From Dromaius novaehollandiae (lineage: Eukaryota > Chordata > Aves > Casuariiformes > Dromaiidae): a stretch of 64,000 nt of DNA. The notes under the pieces are model-generated. The model did not search any database, was not told the DNA's origin, and saw only the letters and a program-made list of their open reading frames with translations. Both the position numbers and the translations under genes were made by a program. This document shows, in pieces, positions 36,631-49,713 of this stretch. The stretch covers positions 42,507,835 through 42,571,834 of the forward strand of contig NC_088102.1 in assembly GCF_036370855.1 (NCBI RefSeq), given 5' to 3'. Every line of letters starts with the position of its first letter. The stretch's first letter is position 1.

Positions 36631-36666
36631 TATACAGGTATCTCTAATTATATAGGTATCTCTGTA
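36631..36666. repeat. 18-bp imperfect tandem duplication
   Basis: Two adjacent 18-bp units share the core GGTATCTCT and differ at about three positions, just downstream of the proximal EHD4 poly(A) signal. Confidence 0.65.
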
Positions 36667-37805
36667 TAAGTTACATACATATATCCATATACTATAGATA
36701 TATTGGAAAACTTTAACTCTTTGTTGCCAGCATGTAGCTGACAAATACAGAGGAGTTGTTCTATTCCTATGGTGGCAGTTTTGAAGGACAGGGCCACTAA
36801 TAGGAATCTTCACATTAAGATTAATAGGTGGTCCCTCCAAATATTATTCCTTTATTCAAAATAATCCAGGAAAGGAATGGATGCTTACAAAAACCTTCAT
36901 TGTCTAACCACACAATCAAAATGTTGAGCGTATTGGCTGCTTACAACTGATTTCAAACAGTATCCCAGAAGAAGGTAGATTTTTGGCCCTATGAGCTTCA
37001 AAATCTTTTGGGGAGGGCCAGTTCCTTTCTAAAATCGAACTTGGCAATCAGTTTAGGTCTATGCATATGAGCAAGAATTGATTTGTACTCCACTTGTAAT
37101 ATAAAATACCCTACATATCAAAGGTACTGTAACTCTGAGCACTTTTTCTGAGTCTCAGTAAGTGGTAGCAGTAGTGCCTTCTGGGACAGAGAAAGCTAGA
37201 AAGTGTTTTATCATCCTTGCAGTGGAGGTGGGGAGGGAAGAATTTTGAGTATTGTCTCTAACTTAAGATTTACACATTTATGTGTTCAGACTTGTAGGTG
37301 ATCTAAGAGCCTCAGCTTTTTCTTCAAATCATGTATTTGTAGGTTATCGATCTGGTTTCATAGTTCAGATCTTTCCAGACACCTTTTCTTTCTGCATCTT
37401 GTCTATTCTGATGTGAAATTACGAACTTTGCCAGGGCTCTGCCGTGTGAAAACAATGAAGCTTTTTTAAGTAATGATAGAAGAACTCCTTTACCTTGCCA
37501 AATTTCCAGGCATCTGTATCAAGAATACCCAGGCATTGTTGATCATTCTTGGACTTGCTTGTTTTTCATTATTATTTTTAGATTTTTCTCCTGTCACCTA
37601 AGTATGCTAACTTTTTCTCTTATGTCTAAATTAGGAACCAGACATGCTGTAGTGCATCTCTCTGCACTTTAACAGTTAGGAAACTTGACCATAAGTCTAC
37701 CTGTGTGACTGTATATCTGCAGAGTAACTGATTCTTTATGTAATTTATGCAAAGTATGCAAAATGTATTTCTGACTGAAAAAAAATCTATAGATATTGGG
37801 ACTTT

Positions 37806-37840
37806 AAAAAAAAAAAAAAACAAAAAAAAAACAAAAAACA
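37806..37840. repeat. A-rich simple repeat
   Basis: An A15 run followed by A-runs broken by single C residues, downstream of EHD4. Confidence 0.9.
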
Positions 37841-39737
37841 ACCCGCACAAGTAATAATGTATGCTTGCTCATGCGTGTAGTATCTGCAGTCAGTGGCAAA
37901 CTCATACACTAATGACCAACCTGACTAGTGTTGCAAGAAAAGCTGCTGGGAGAAAGAGCATGCTTGTATATTGTGACTACTGTAGTGCAGTGAGGATCTG
38001 TGAAGCTGCTGATCTTCCAGCTGTGCCTGCCTTACCTTGCCCTTCAGCTGCACAGGATTCCTGGGTGGACTTGTTCTGAATTACCACTGTGTATAGCTGC
38101 CAGGGGTGATACTCTAAACACATTGGAGCTGTGTGATCCCGTGCCAGCACAAACATCCTTCTGCAGTGAAGAGAGGAGAAGGGTAGTTTCTCAGTGACTT
38201 ATTTTATTTTTCTAGCTTTATTGGTAGTAAAATGGAGAACACTGCCTTTTTCTCCCCCCTCCTCCTCCAGCTCCATAAGAGTGTACCAACTTGGGGTTGG
38301 GGAGACAACTTTAAATGCATTATTTTGATAAGTTAAAGCATTTTGTCTAGATATGTTTAAAATATATATGTGATTTTGTTTTGTTTTTCCTGCAAGACTT
38401 GAGAGGAAGTAGAAGAGGAATGCACAAAGCATGTGTAGGAGTAGAGGTGGATTTACTGTTTCTGTGGGAAAATAGAAATGTTTCAGGACCAGCATGCAGA
38501 GCGAAGTGCATAGATGTTTTTCTAGATATGTCATGCAGTGCACTGGCATCTTAACAGAGCTCATACTTACTTGAAAGTAATTCAAGTACATTTCATGTAG
38601 TCTTTAAGCCATGGTTTCTTAGGTAGCTAAACCGATCTAGTAGCTTGCTGTTGCTCAGAGGAGGGGATCTCTTTCCTCATTACCTCTTCCCAGACCTGTG
38701 ATCCTGCTCAGTTCACTTTGCTAACTGTGTGGTTTGTAGGATCTGTCTGCAAGCCAGTTCAATTAGGTAAACCAGCCACACAAAATAGTTTGGATAGTGT
38801 CCTGCTGAGTTAGCAAGTCAAATAAGATCATCGAATAAGCTCAATGTGTTAGGAATATAAGGAAGAGAGAAAGGAGCAGGATTACCTTCTCTCATGAAAT
38901 TGTGCTTTAAGTAGTTATTGAGAACAGCAGTATGATGTAACCTTTGTTCACTTCAATGTCATTGTTAATCTCTGCTCAGGAAAGGCCAAGATCTTGGATT
39001 TTATGCCTGTGACTTTGGATTTACTCCAAGAACATTCATAACTGTCAAACTCATTCTGTAAAATCAGTGCTCTGTGGTGTCCACTGCCTTAAACCAGAGA
39101 CTGCTGCTTTTCACCTCTTTCCCAACTCTGATTCTGTTCCCACAGAAATTAATTGCACTTTTGTTACAGATTTGAACAGAAATTGCAGGGGTCCAGTTCA
39201 TAACCACACTACAGGACAGCAAGAGCAGTCTAAAGCTGTGACTATTTGAAAATGGTGAGTTTAGGAAGATTTTTAGGTCAGGATGAGATCCCAATTGTTG
39301 AAGTCAGGCATGCTATGGCTTTGTAGTCCCACAAGCCTCTGTGGAACCTGGTCTTAAAGAAGCAGTATCTGGCCCTTGACTTTCAATAACTTAATAAATC
39401 TCCAGTACTTGAAATGCACCTTCTTTTTTCTTTTCCTCACACCTTTCCCTTCACAAGATGCACTCAATTTGGTGGCTCTTTATGCTGTTGGAATTCAAGC
39501 AGAGAATTTGAAGTGTATGCTTTATTGGATATGTGTAACATAGCACTGAGAGAATGGACGTGAACTGTTTTCTACTTCACATGCTCACTTTTTCTAATGT
39601 TTTTGTTAAATACTGTATTGTCACTTCAGAGGCACTCTTTCATTTTTGAGGGAATGTTTCACCTGTGTGGTGTGCTTCAGTTTGTTCAACTAAGCAAACA
39701 AAGTTGTAAGTTCATTACTGTTGCACTTTGATTACAC

Positions 39738-39743
39738 AATAAA
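39738..39743 (+). promoter_or_regulatory. Candidate distal poly(A) signal, EHD4
   Basis: AATAAA about 4.1 kb after the EHD4 stop. It would serve EHD4 only if the UTR is long; a chance match in AT-rich DNA is also possible. Confidence 0.3.
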
Positions 39744-39820
39744 TTCCATGCAGATACTGTAATATATTTTAATATGCTTTGTAATCATTTTTAGGAAGTG
39801 ATGATAAAAATTGCTGATTT

Positions 39821-39826
39821 AATAAA
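39821..39826 (+). promoter_or_regulatory. Candidate distal poly(A) signal, EHD4 (second)
   Basis: AATAAA 83 bases after the previous signal. The close pair gives modest support for a real 3' end near 39.85 kb. Confidence 0.3.
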
Positions 39827-42038
39827 ATAATATTAAACTACCTGAAATTTTCTTTCGTAAGCTTCCTTCTGAAAGGACATCTTTTGGTGACTAGGGTTTT
39901 GTAGTTCTGCAACTTAAGGTTTGTAGACATAGTAGCTATTTGGCAGGCTGCTTATTTTCCCCACCTCAGTTTGTGTCCATAATAGGTTATGGCTGTTCCT
40001 GTTCTGTGTCCATGAACTTATTGCTGAAATTACTTCCCATAACAAGGCTTGACTCCAGAATCTAAATTTACATTAAAATTATAGTTTGCTTTTTATAGCA
40101 AAATGTAATTAAGAAGTTTTCAGTGCAAGTCCAAGAGTGGAGGATAAATCAGACTGCCTGTGCTGATTGAAAGCTTGAAACTTGAGCTATTTTATTAACT
40201 TCAATGGAGGTATTAACCTTGAAAAAATAACTGCAGATTAAATGGCAGTTTAGCAGAAAGTACTTTGTTAATGTTTACCCTAAAAATTTAAGGGCATCTT
40301 CTACACCATGCTACCTACTACTTATAAATAACTAATGAAGTCAAAAGAGCATTCACTTTAATGTGTTCAAATTAATTCCTCCTCCCTTGTCTCTTCCCCC
40401 ATATACAAACATACAGCTTATTTGAAACATCTCCAAAGATGTTTCTGTACAGGATGCTCCAGAATTTAGATACAACTCCTACAATCATCAAATGTAAATT
40501 GCTGCCAAGTTAAAAGGTTTTGTGTATAGCAGTAAGTGTTGTGTTAGCAAGCCACACCATTTTGCCTTTGGTCATCGTGAATTATGTCACATGAAAGAAT
40601 TTATTTCGCATGCAAACTGTGTTGAGGGTCTCTAGGGGCTAGACTACTGCCAGTGTGCAGTGGCTTGTTTGAACTGTTCCTTTTCAAAGTCAGATGGTTT
40701 AGATAAGACAAGGTTTGGTTTGAGAGTAGGGGAAGGGCAGCATGGTTTGGGTTTTTTGGATAGAATGGTGTTCTGCATATTCCATATACAATATATTTCA
40801 GACTGAAAAACTTACAGTATACTTTAGATCTGCTGTACACCACAGTTTATATTTGGACAATGGGAAAAGTTCAGAATGTCTAGACTACTTGTTCTATTGT
40901 AAGTTTTGTGGTAATTGTAACTTCTAATATTTGGCACTCTTTAAAGTGTGAAATATTTCTTTCTGGCTACCATTTAATTTCTCCAACTTTTGTTTTTAGC
41001 TCCCATGTTTGGTATATTTTTAAGGGCTTTGGAGCAGGAGCTCCTTTATTTTCAGCTTCTTTGATCCAAGGTTCTATTATGCTTCAAGTAATACCTGTGA
41101 GTGCAGAGGATCTTTTTGACAGCTTGGCCCTTGGGCTAGCCTTCCTGACTTGTGTAGCAAACACTGAGGAGAAGAGTTGGCAGCCTTGCCATGCTTGGAG
41201 AACTGAACACACACATCTGCTCTGGAGGAAGGTGCCTCCCTTCACTTAGGATTCATGGCAATGACCTAGCATTTGAATTAATGCCCAAATCCAGCTAACA
41301 CCTGTCATGTACAAAGAAATGTACACGAAGAAATGGATGTGTTTTTCACAATTTTGTTTGGTAGTCCTGTTGGACAGCTTTTCTCACCTTTGAGTGAAAA
41401 ATATCTCCTCTTATGGGAAACCATGGTATTCTGACATGGGTTCTTCTCCCTTTCCCCCAGTGACACATGCTAGTGTAGATTTATACCTGGCCATAGACTA
41501 GGCTCAAAGTTACCTTCTCGCTGGCCCAGTTAATACTAGAAGCTGCTTAATGCCAAGCCTAACTTTTTCCCTTACCTATTCCTTTCTCCGAGGTAGAGCT
41601 CGTTCTTTCCAAGGTGTCACTAACTTAGCATCGCATATCCCCCTTCAGTCTGAAGCTTTGAAGTTTTCATTGTAGTGAAAGCAGCTCATTTTACGTAGTT
41701 TGGAATAGTCTGCTAGAAATAAAAGCAGAATTAGCTACATCTATGGTACAGAGGAACTGGATGGTATGTATCTCTTGCCAGATGCTGCATTTCACAGGCA
41801 CTGTAAGAGTTCCATATATAATTATCACTTCAACAGTTCCTAGGTTAAAATATTTAAATATGGTGCTGATGCTTATTGATTTCCTATTTCAGATCACTGT
41901 GTTCCTTAAAATGCATTAATTTCATGTTTAGTCTGAAAATAAGAAACCAACCAAGAATGTAATTGTAACCGGTAAGTTTAGGACTTGGGCCATTTTGGCC
42001 TACAATGGACACTAACTGCAACTGGTCTTTGCTTTGCC

Positions 42039-42079
42039 TTATCCTGTCTTATCTTATCCTGTTTTATCCTATGTGATAA
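42039..42079. promoter_or_regulatory. Cluster of five GATA-factor core motifs
   Basis: TTATC occurs at 42039, 42049, 42054 and 42064, and GATAA at 42075, all within 41 bases and partly built from an imperfect TTATCCTG repeat. It sits between EHD4 and SPTBN5. Confidence 0.4.
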
Positions 42080-44700
42080 AGTTTGCAGCCTTAAAAGTGT
42101 TCACTGTACAATTCTATGCCTATTTTGCCGTCTACCTTCCATTATTCCGCATGACTGGGTCACCTTCACAGTGAAACTGGGGCTTGTGGGCTTGGAGGGA
42201 GCTGTGATTGTGATCAGTTACCTGCTGACTGGGGACCAGAACAGGAAAGCACACTACATCATCTGCCTTCCTAGTGGTTAGGATGCAGTGTTCTGGCATG
42301 AGAGTTGCTGGGTGCCTGCAGTGCCTCTCTCCAGTCTGGTTGTAAGTCTTGCAAGTTTGTTTCCTTGATAAATAGAGCTAAATGCTTTATCAGAGCAACA
42401 TGTAAACCAACCCCCTAAAATATATTTGAAAATATATTTGTAAAAGAGAATTTTTTCCCTTCCCAATGAAATGGTGTTCCTTAGTACCAATGAATAAAAA
42501 TGAAAAAATCTGAATAATAATAAAAATACACTAATTAGATCTGGAATTGCCAAGGCAGTGGTTTGCAAGGTCCATTTTCATTACAATGTTTGAAATATTA
42601 AGGCTATTCTGTTACTTGAAATCTTTTATCTATATTTGTATGAAATGGAAAGAGAATGCAAGTCCTCTGTCCCGTGTGCTCATCCTGCAAAGGCTTTGAA
42701 GCTCTTATGTTAACGGTTAAAGGTTCAGAAACAGAAGGAAAATTTCAAGATAATATATACAGCTCCAAGGAGAAAATGTCTTTAATTCATGACCAAACAA
42801 GCAAATGTGTACTTTCTGTTTCAAAACAATGACTGAATTTCTTTGTGCCAGGGAGAATAAATCCATCTGATTTTTCTTTAAGCTGTCCTCTTTTTCAGGT
42901 GTAGCAAGGGGCTCCAAATCCTTTGGATGATGTAATTCAAATGTTCTGGTTGAATTCTGCTCTCTGTTGATGTCATGTAGCCTCTAGCTAGCTATCTATT
43001 CAAGAAGAAAAGCAACTTCTAGTTCAGACTAGAGCCTGGGGAGGCTGAGGTTTATAATGAGCCTGCATCGCAGGATGCTGGTGTAGATCCTCATGGGCAG
43101 AGCTCAGCTGTGAGAGGCGCTGGGGCTCCTTCTGTGGGTGGCCCCCACCTGTGGGTAGGATGGCACCCTGAGTCGACTGATGGCAGCGCACACTCGGAAA
43201 ACAGGTACCAGGGGGTGCGAGGGCAGTGGTGGGCTGCAGGGATGTGTGCTGGGGAGCGGAGAGGTCAGACAAGCTGAGAGGAATATCTGGCTATTCAGGG
43301 ACAAAGTTCAGCTCAGAGGCCTATGAAAACAGGGAAGCTGTACAGACTGACTACTGGGAAGTTTCCACGCCTCTCCTAAGCTGTTTTTGGCTATCTCCCT
43401 ATGTTTGATATCCCAACTGGGCAAACAATGTCATGTAATAATTACTTCCTGATGCTATCTGGTGTTTTCAGTATTCACAGAGCAGCTCTTCTACATCATA
43501 CTGAGGTCTAAGGTTTGCCATAATTCAAGATGTAGTTAGGAAATATTCTGGGACCATGGTTGATACCACCTGTGGCTCCGCTGCCTTGCCATGACTAAAT
43601 CTCAGGTCTGGGCTAGAGTGCCGCTGGTCCATGTCCAAGTCTCTCATGTGGTTGTGCCTTCAAGAGTAGCCAGGGAGCAGGCAATGTTCTAGTGTTAGAA
43701 ATAAGGAGGATGGGGACTGCATTTCTATTTCCACCTAAGCTGTAAGTATGTATTCCTGATGATCTTTCAGAGTAGATTTAATATATGAAATAAGTGTATA
43801 CTGTCTTTGTAAAAGATTATGTGACTGTGGTAGTACAGGCAAGAAACTGTCCTTTTTGCCAGTCCATTCAGTTTTGTGCCTTTGCGTTGTACCCATGAAG
43901 TTTGGGGAGATCTGGAATGGCAACAGCTTTTTACCAAGGAATAAACCGGCTACTTCTTGTTCGTTCTGGGCACATGGTGGGCTACAAGACTGTGTGACTG
44001 AGGATTGCCCTTATATTCCACAGAGACAAAGCTGGGATGTTTGTTGTTTTGAGACTTTTGTATGAGCAAGCAACATTGCTTGACACACTGAGAGGGGAAG
44101 CGGGCTGAGCTATCATGCACATGTTTGCACGTATATACTTGTTTTCTTTGAGATTTGGGGGACCTTCTCCTTACTGAAGCCCAGAGAGGATTTTTACCTT
44201 CAGGAGCATGTGTGCACAAAGCATACCCAAAAGCACTAGTCTGGCCACGTGGCTTTTAAATCCGAACTAGCTTTGTTCAGTGGCAGCTCAGAGCGTGCAC
44301 TTACTAGCTTGGTCTGGTGAAGGGCTTGTTTAGTTACAGGGCTGTTGAATGTGAATGGCTTTACCCAGGGACCCACCAGAACATGAGGGCATCTACATGC
44401 GTCTGCACGTGACACTTGCCACCACAGACCTTGGCAGGCTCCTCCACCCCAGAAGGGGAGGCAAGGCAGAGCTGCGGCTCCGCGGGCCTGGCCAGGCTCT
44501 GCTGCCCATCCGCCCGCTGTGGGGAGGCTGCCGGGAAGCACCTCACCATTCGGGGGGGAGCAGGAGCAACAAACTGCACTCCTCTGGGAAACCGGTATTC
44601 GTTCCTTTATGCTATTTGCAACAGGGGGACTTCAACGTTTCTCCTCCTGTTTTAGAGGTGGCCTGGGAATTCATATACCCACCATGGGAGGAGGACAGTA

Positions 44701-44703
<3 letters not shown>

Positions 44704-44737
<34 letters not shown>

Positions 44738-44786
44738 AAAAAGAAAAACAACAAAAAAAACCCCACCACCACCACAACAACAAAAA
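44704..44786. repeat. A32 tract with A/C-rich tail
   Basis: Thirty-two A residues (44704-44735), then A-rich and CCA/ACA triplet sequence to about 44786, directly after a GC-rich stretch. Confidence 0.9.
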
Positions 44787-45197
44787 TTCAAGCAAGTGGA
44801 AAGGAAGTTTCACATCCTTCTTTGTTTTGTGTAGTGCTGTCAGGAGTGGAAGAGCAGCAGGTTAGTGCTCAAACGGGTTATGAGACGGCAAGCCAGACAG
44901 CTGGCGTGTGAGGCCTGTTTCATCCCAGTGGTCTTTGTTTCTGTCTTAAGCAAAATGAGATCATGGACAGGTAAGGAAGAGTCCTAAAAGAACTAACGTG
45001 TCTAATGTGACTGCTGCTTTGCAGAAGGGAATCCCACATCAGGATCCTTCCTTTAAGAATCAAGAAAATAGTGTTTTACCATGGTGTTTCCAGGGCAAGG
45101 GAGAGAGCGCTCTTCGGGCTCTTTCCCAACATCAGAGGCAAGGCTCCACTTCTCTGTGAAGGCAGCAAGAGAGGGCCTATAGGCAACCTGGAAGAGC

Positions 45198-45199
<2 letters not shown>

Positions 45200-45228
<29 letters not shown>
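45200..45228. repeat. (TTTA)n microsatellite
   Basis: Seven TTTA/ATTT units ending in a short T run. Confidence 0.95.
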
Positions 45229-45229
<1 letters not shown>

Positions 45230-48200
45230 AGTGTGAGCAGGTTCATGGAGTGAAGAAAGTGCCATGTCCCCTCACAGCAAGTGCAACGCTGCACTGTTGG
45301 TGCGGCCACGCTGAACGGTGGCCTGCACTGAGCCTCTCCCTCTTCAGCTGCCTGCCCAGCAAGCTGCATACAAATATTGTTTTACCCTTCCTCTTGGCAC
45401 GTTAGGATATAAACAACTGATGAAAAGGCCTTATTCATCAGTGTCATGTCAATGCCCACCATTCTAACTCTGAACTGCAGATTCCACAAATGGAGATAGG
45501 CGTCCAGGAATTAGAGAAACTGTACACCACATCTTTGATTGCCTGTTTTACCATAAAAAGCAAAGCCAGTGTTTCACACATTTAATCATTAGATAATCAT
45601 TAACTTGCGACAGGGAGAAATGCCTCCATCCAGGGCCAATTCACCTACTGATTCTCTGCCTTATATTTGATAAAAGCAATGACAAGGTGTTTTCTCAACA
45701 CAGCTCTGAGACAGCTCTGCTAACCTGTACTGATTGAAGCCGGTAACCTAGGATCATACCTTCAGAAGAATGGAGGTCTAACTAAAAGCAAGACAGAGCA
45801 GAGAAGAGTGGAATTGTAACCAGGCAATGAGCTTACAGATGAGGTGGAAAGAGCTGATGAATTCATATCCTTTTCCCTCTTTCATCCTTCTCTCATTTAA
45901 TGCTGATTATTAAGAATGATATTGTCTTAGATGGCTGGTAAAGGCAAGTCCAGAACTTTGGAGGGAACACTTAGAGCAATACCTGAAATATATGCATTCC
46001 ATTTTTATATTTAGCTGGCTTAGACACTCAGTGTGACAGTTCTGTAGTGGATGTATGGAGATACAGATTTCTTTGCTCAAGTTTTATCTGTACCAAGTTT
46101 TTGGATTTTTGTGCATTTTTTCTAATGCATCTCTTCCCCTTAGCATTTGCATGCTAACAAAACAATCCTTGCCAGGAAGGAAAGTCTGGTACTTTCTTAT
46201 CACATCCTGAGCTGGGCATCTCTGCTTACCACTTCTGATTTCAGATGCCTGCTCACTTTCTAGTGGTGATTCCTGACAGCAGCTCTCTGTTTCCCAGCAC
46301 TGAAGCCAGGTCAAGTGTTTGTGCAGCCCTGTCAGTGGCAGCAAGGGCTCAGTGCTATTTAAGTTACCAGAATTGTTTCCTCTTTTGCTATTAACAGGAA
46401 GTCCATCAATAGTAAATTGTACAAGCGTGCCTACCACTGCCAGCTTTCTCCCAGTACACCTTGCCAGCAGCGGGTAAATGTGCAGATACATGAACTTCCT
46501 CAAAGAGGTGACTGACAAATGCTAACACATACGGTTTTCATCTCAATTATTTTATCCCATTTCAAGCATTTGGGAATTGCTCTGAGTTTTATACCCTCTG
46601 GTACACTCTTTTTTCAGACTTCATTGTCAAGTGTAATTTCTCAGATAACAATTTTCTTAGAAAAGTGGCCTGTGATCACTCAGAGCCTTCAATGAAACTG
46701 AGAAAGGCTAAATGCCCTTTACCAAAGCATCAGCATGGTGGATGACTATTTTCACTAAGTTATAGCAATTTCAATGTCATTTGTACATTATTTTGAGCAT
46801 GAGAATCAAATAATGTCTGTGACAACCTTTACTCGCTGCGTTCTAAGGGGTTATTTCCTCCAGAGTCAGGTGAAAGGTTCATAGGTAGATTATAAATACT
46901 TGGTCTCTATTCCTGAATTCAAAGGTCGCCCCACATGAAAACGGAGAGCTGAATGTAGGAATAGGAGTGAATCTAGAATTGAAAGTCATTCTCCAGGGTC
47001 ACAACTGGTGAATGCGAGAAAGGAGTTCCTCCAAACCTGAGTAAGTGCTGATTTTTTTAATGTTTTTGATCTTTTTCTCTAATGTATCACTACAGCCATA
47101 TCTGGCTTTTAACGCTTCCCTTATATCCTGCAAATGCAGATAAGCTATTACAGATCTGTCTTCATGCAAACCTCTGCCAGTGTTTCTAACTTAATTTAAT
47201 GAAACAGGTGAACTATTGTATGAGGCAATAACTTAGCAAATAAGCTTCCTTTTCACCTAAATGAAATCTGTTTAGTCATTGTCCAGGGTGACTGCAAGCT
47301 GAGACTATGGAGGTGGCAGGCATTCTGAGAGCCATTTTGCAAATTCAGAAATGAATAATTATAAATTACAGCGCTCATTCTTAACTGGTGTGGATTTCCG
47401 GAGATGAGGGGATATTTCGTAAGAAATAGGAAACATAGGCACAGTGACTTCATGCAGAGTGTATCAGCTACATAGAACAAGTTATGAGAAAGAACAAGGA
47501 ATAATGATGCCAGCAAAGGGAATAGCTGGAATTTTGCTGTGGGAAGAGATGCCTGTTTGTTTCTAACCCTTGATACTGAACTGCTGCCTATATGAAATGC
47601 CTGTTTGTATCTTTTTCTACATATTTGCTGCATAGTAAGTCAACAAACTTACACATCCAAAACAGTTGATAAATTTGAAGTTGCTGGTGGTAATATATTT
47701 GTGATCAATATTTCAGTACCATACTGTAAAGAAGAGATGGGTCCCTATCCTGGACTGAGTGATGACAGTCTGCCTTGTGCACTGAATAAAGCAGGTGTTC
47801 TGTGGAAAAAAGAAAAAGCATAAGAAGGTTGAATTAAATTCCTGGCAGGCTCCCCTGGAGCTGCCATTTTTTGAGTGCTTGGCTCTGAGGATTAGAGGCA
47901 GTAGCAAGCAGATCCAGTTGCTTCTGACTAGTTTTCAGTAACTTCATTATAGAATGAGTTGGTGTAAAACCAGTCAGTAAATGTAGCATGAAATATGATT
48001 CCTCACTAGGAAAGGAGAGTGAAGGGGGCGAGAGATGTTGATATCCTTGAGAATGGAAGGGGAATGGGTTAATATCACACTCTCTGGCAGGGAAAAGCAA
48101 TTCTTTGGATATCCGCTCTCCAGATGGAGAAAGTTATGGTGCTAAATTAGCCCACATGATCAGAAAATATTGTGAGGATCTGTTTACAGTTCCATTTCAA

Positions 48201-48330
48201 ACTCTGTTAAATTCCTCCCTTCCAGAAGACTTTCATTTATGGTCATGATCCTCCTGAGCTGGGAGATCATGTCAGGTTTCAAGGCTGTCTGGTTTGCAGA
48301 AGCCAAGCAGTAGGGGTTGAAGAAGGTCTG

Positions 48331-48332
<2 letters not shown>

Positions 48333-48361
<29 letters not shown>

Positions 48362-48368
48362 CGAAGAA
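48333..48368. repeat. A-run plus (AGA)n microsatellite
   Basis: Nine A followed by about seven AGA units and a degenerate end. Confidence 0.9.
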
Positions 48369-49713
48369 AGGAAGACAGTAACGAGTCATTACTTCTCCAC
48401 TTCCTGCACCTTTCCCCCATGTAAAATGCCACAATCTTTCATGTTTATTAGAGCAAGGAAAAATTTCAGGCAAGCAACTTCCTATTTGCTATGGCTGCTG
48501 CTGCTAGTTGCCTGTGTCTGTCTTCTCACACTAGGACAACTATTATTTTTTCAGTGATTTACATTTTATGAGTTAAAGGGCCCAGAGCAGCTCAGAGTGG
48601 GGCCTCTGCACAGCAGAGAGAAAAGAGTTAGAAAGCAGGTCACCCTGCTGCACACCTCCACAGATTGTCACAGATCTTAATTTTCTGTTCCCTTCTCTCT
48701 TTGCAGTGAGTTGACACCAGCAGACTCTTCTACCACCACTACAGCAGGTTTTTTGGTTTCACAGCTAGGCTGATACCCAGATAATTTTTAGAACTGTGGC
48801 AGTAGTCCAAGGAGATGGTTTGGTGACTAAAGATGTCTGTAACTATCTTTGATTTATTTCAACAATCCTCTTGCCTTCATAACAGCAATAGACACTGCCA
48901 TTGCAGTCTCACACCTTAAGCTCAATGACTCCAACAGAACTGCTCAGTAGAGCAGAAATCCAGTTTAACGCACCATAAACTCCACGAGGGAGACTCTGTC
49001 CTTTATAATCTCTGGACATTCACACTGGGTACCACGATGAATTACACTTCCTTGCTCCCTGCCCAGGGCCCTGTCTTTGTGACTGCAGGCCTTTAGCAAC
49101 ATCCTTACAGTGATGAATATGAAAAAACTGAGCTCATGGGAGGAACAAACCAAGCTGGTTCTGTTTCCTTTCTAAACAGCTGCTTGATTTCTGTTGGACA
49201 TACTATGGTCTGAAAGCCAACAGCAGCACCTCAACCAGTCCTCAGTGAGCATAAAACATTCAAATACATTTTCAGGAAGTGCATTAGACAGTGACTTGCA
49301 GATCTCTCTCTTTCTGAGCAGGTCAAAGATCTGTTCCCAGCCATGTGCTTTCAGCACATTGAAGGAACTTACTGATGGCTTTCAGATCATGGTGTGCCTG
49401 ATGGGATTGAGTGACTGGGGAGAGAGACTGAAAGAAAGAAAGTAAAGCTGTATAGATATATGTCTCATTTTCATTCTGAAACTAGACAAGTATTTTAAAA
49501 GGGAGGACTCAAGTAAGTGAAAATAAAGTGGAGTGAAAAGAAAGAGCAAAGTACAAGCAAAAGGAAATTAAGGTATTATACTGGGTGTGGTATGAATCTT
49601 GTACCTGCTGTGGCTGGGTTCCCTAGATAGATTGGGTACGTCATTGTTGTTTGCAGCTGCCTGGGCAGCTCCCTTCAGCACCGAACACCTCACAGGAGTT
49701 TCTGACTTTGTAG

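Larger units (their letters stand above)
39850..49713. other. Intergenic region EHD4-SPTBN5, including unseen SPTBN5 5' exon(s)
   Basis: About 9.9 kb with no recognised coding exon. It contains a GATA-motif cluster (42039-42079), a GC-rich patch ending in an A32 tract (44.35-44.79 kb), a (TTTA)n repeat and an A/AGA repeat. Because the first SPTBN5 exon I can see begins at a splice acceptor, at least one upstream exon and the promoter should lie here or further upstream. I could not place them. Confidence 0.6.

Noticed and set aside
41985..42281. 98-codon frame that looks membrane-like (Leu/Cys/Ile-rich)
   Set aside because: It overlaps the TTATCCTG repeat and has no family resemblance; chance frame.
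43020..43270. GC-richer stretch suspected to be part of a CR1 or other repeat
   Set aside because: I could not match it to any consensus I know, so I left it unannotated as an element.
47253..47633. 126-codon frame on the - strand upstream of SPTBN5, with a hydrophobic stretch
   Set aside because: The hydrophobic part comes from T-rich or A-rich composition; nothing else supports a gene.
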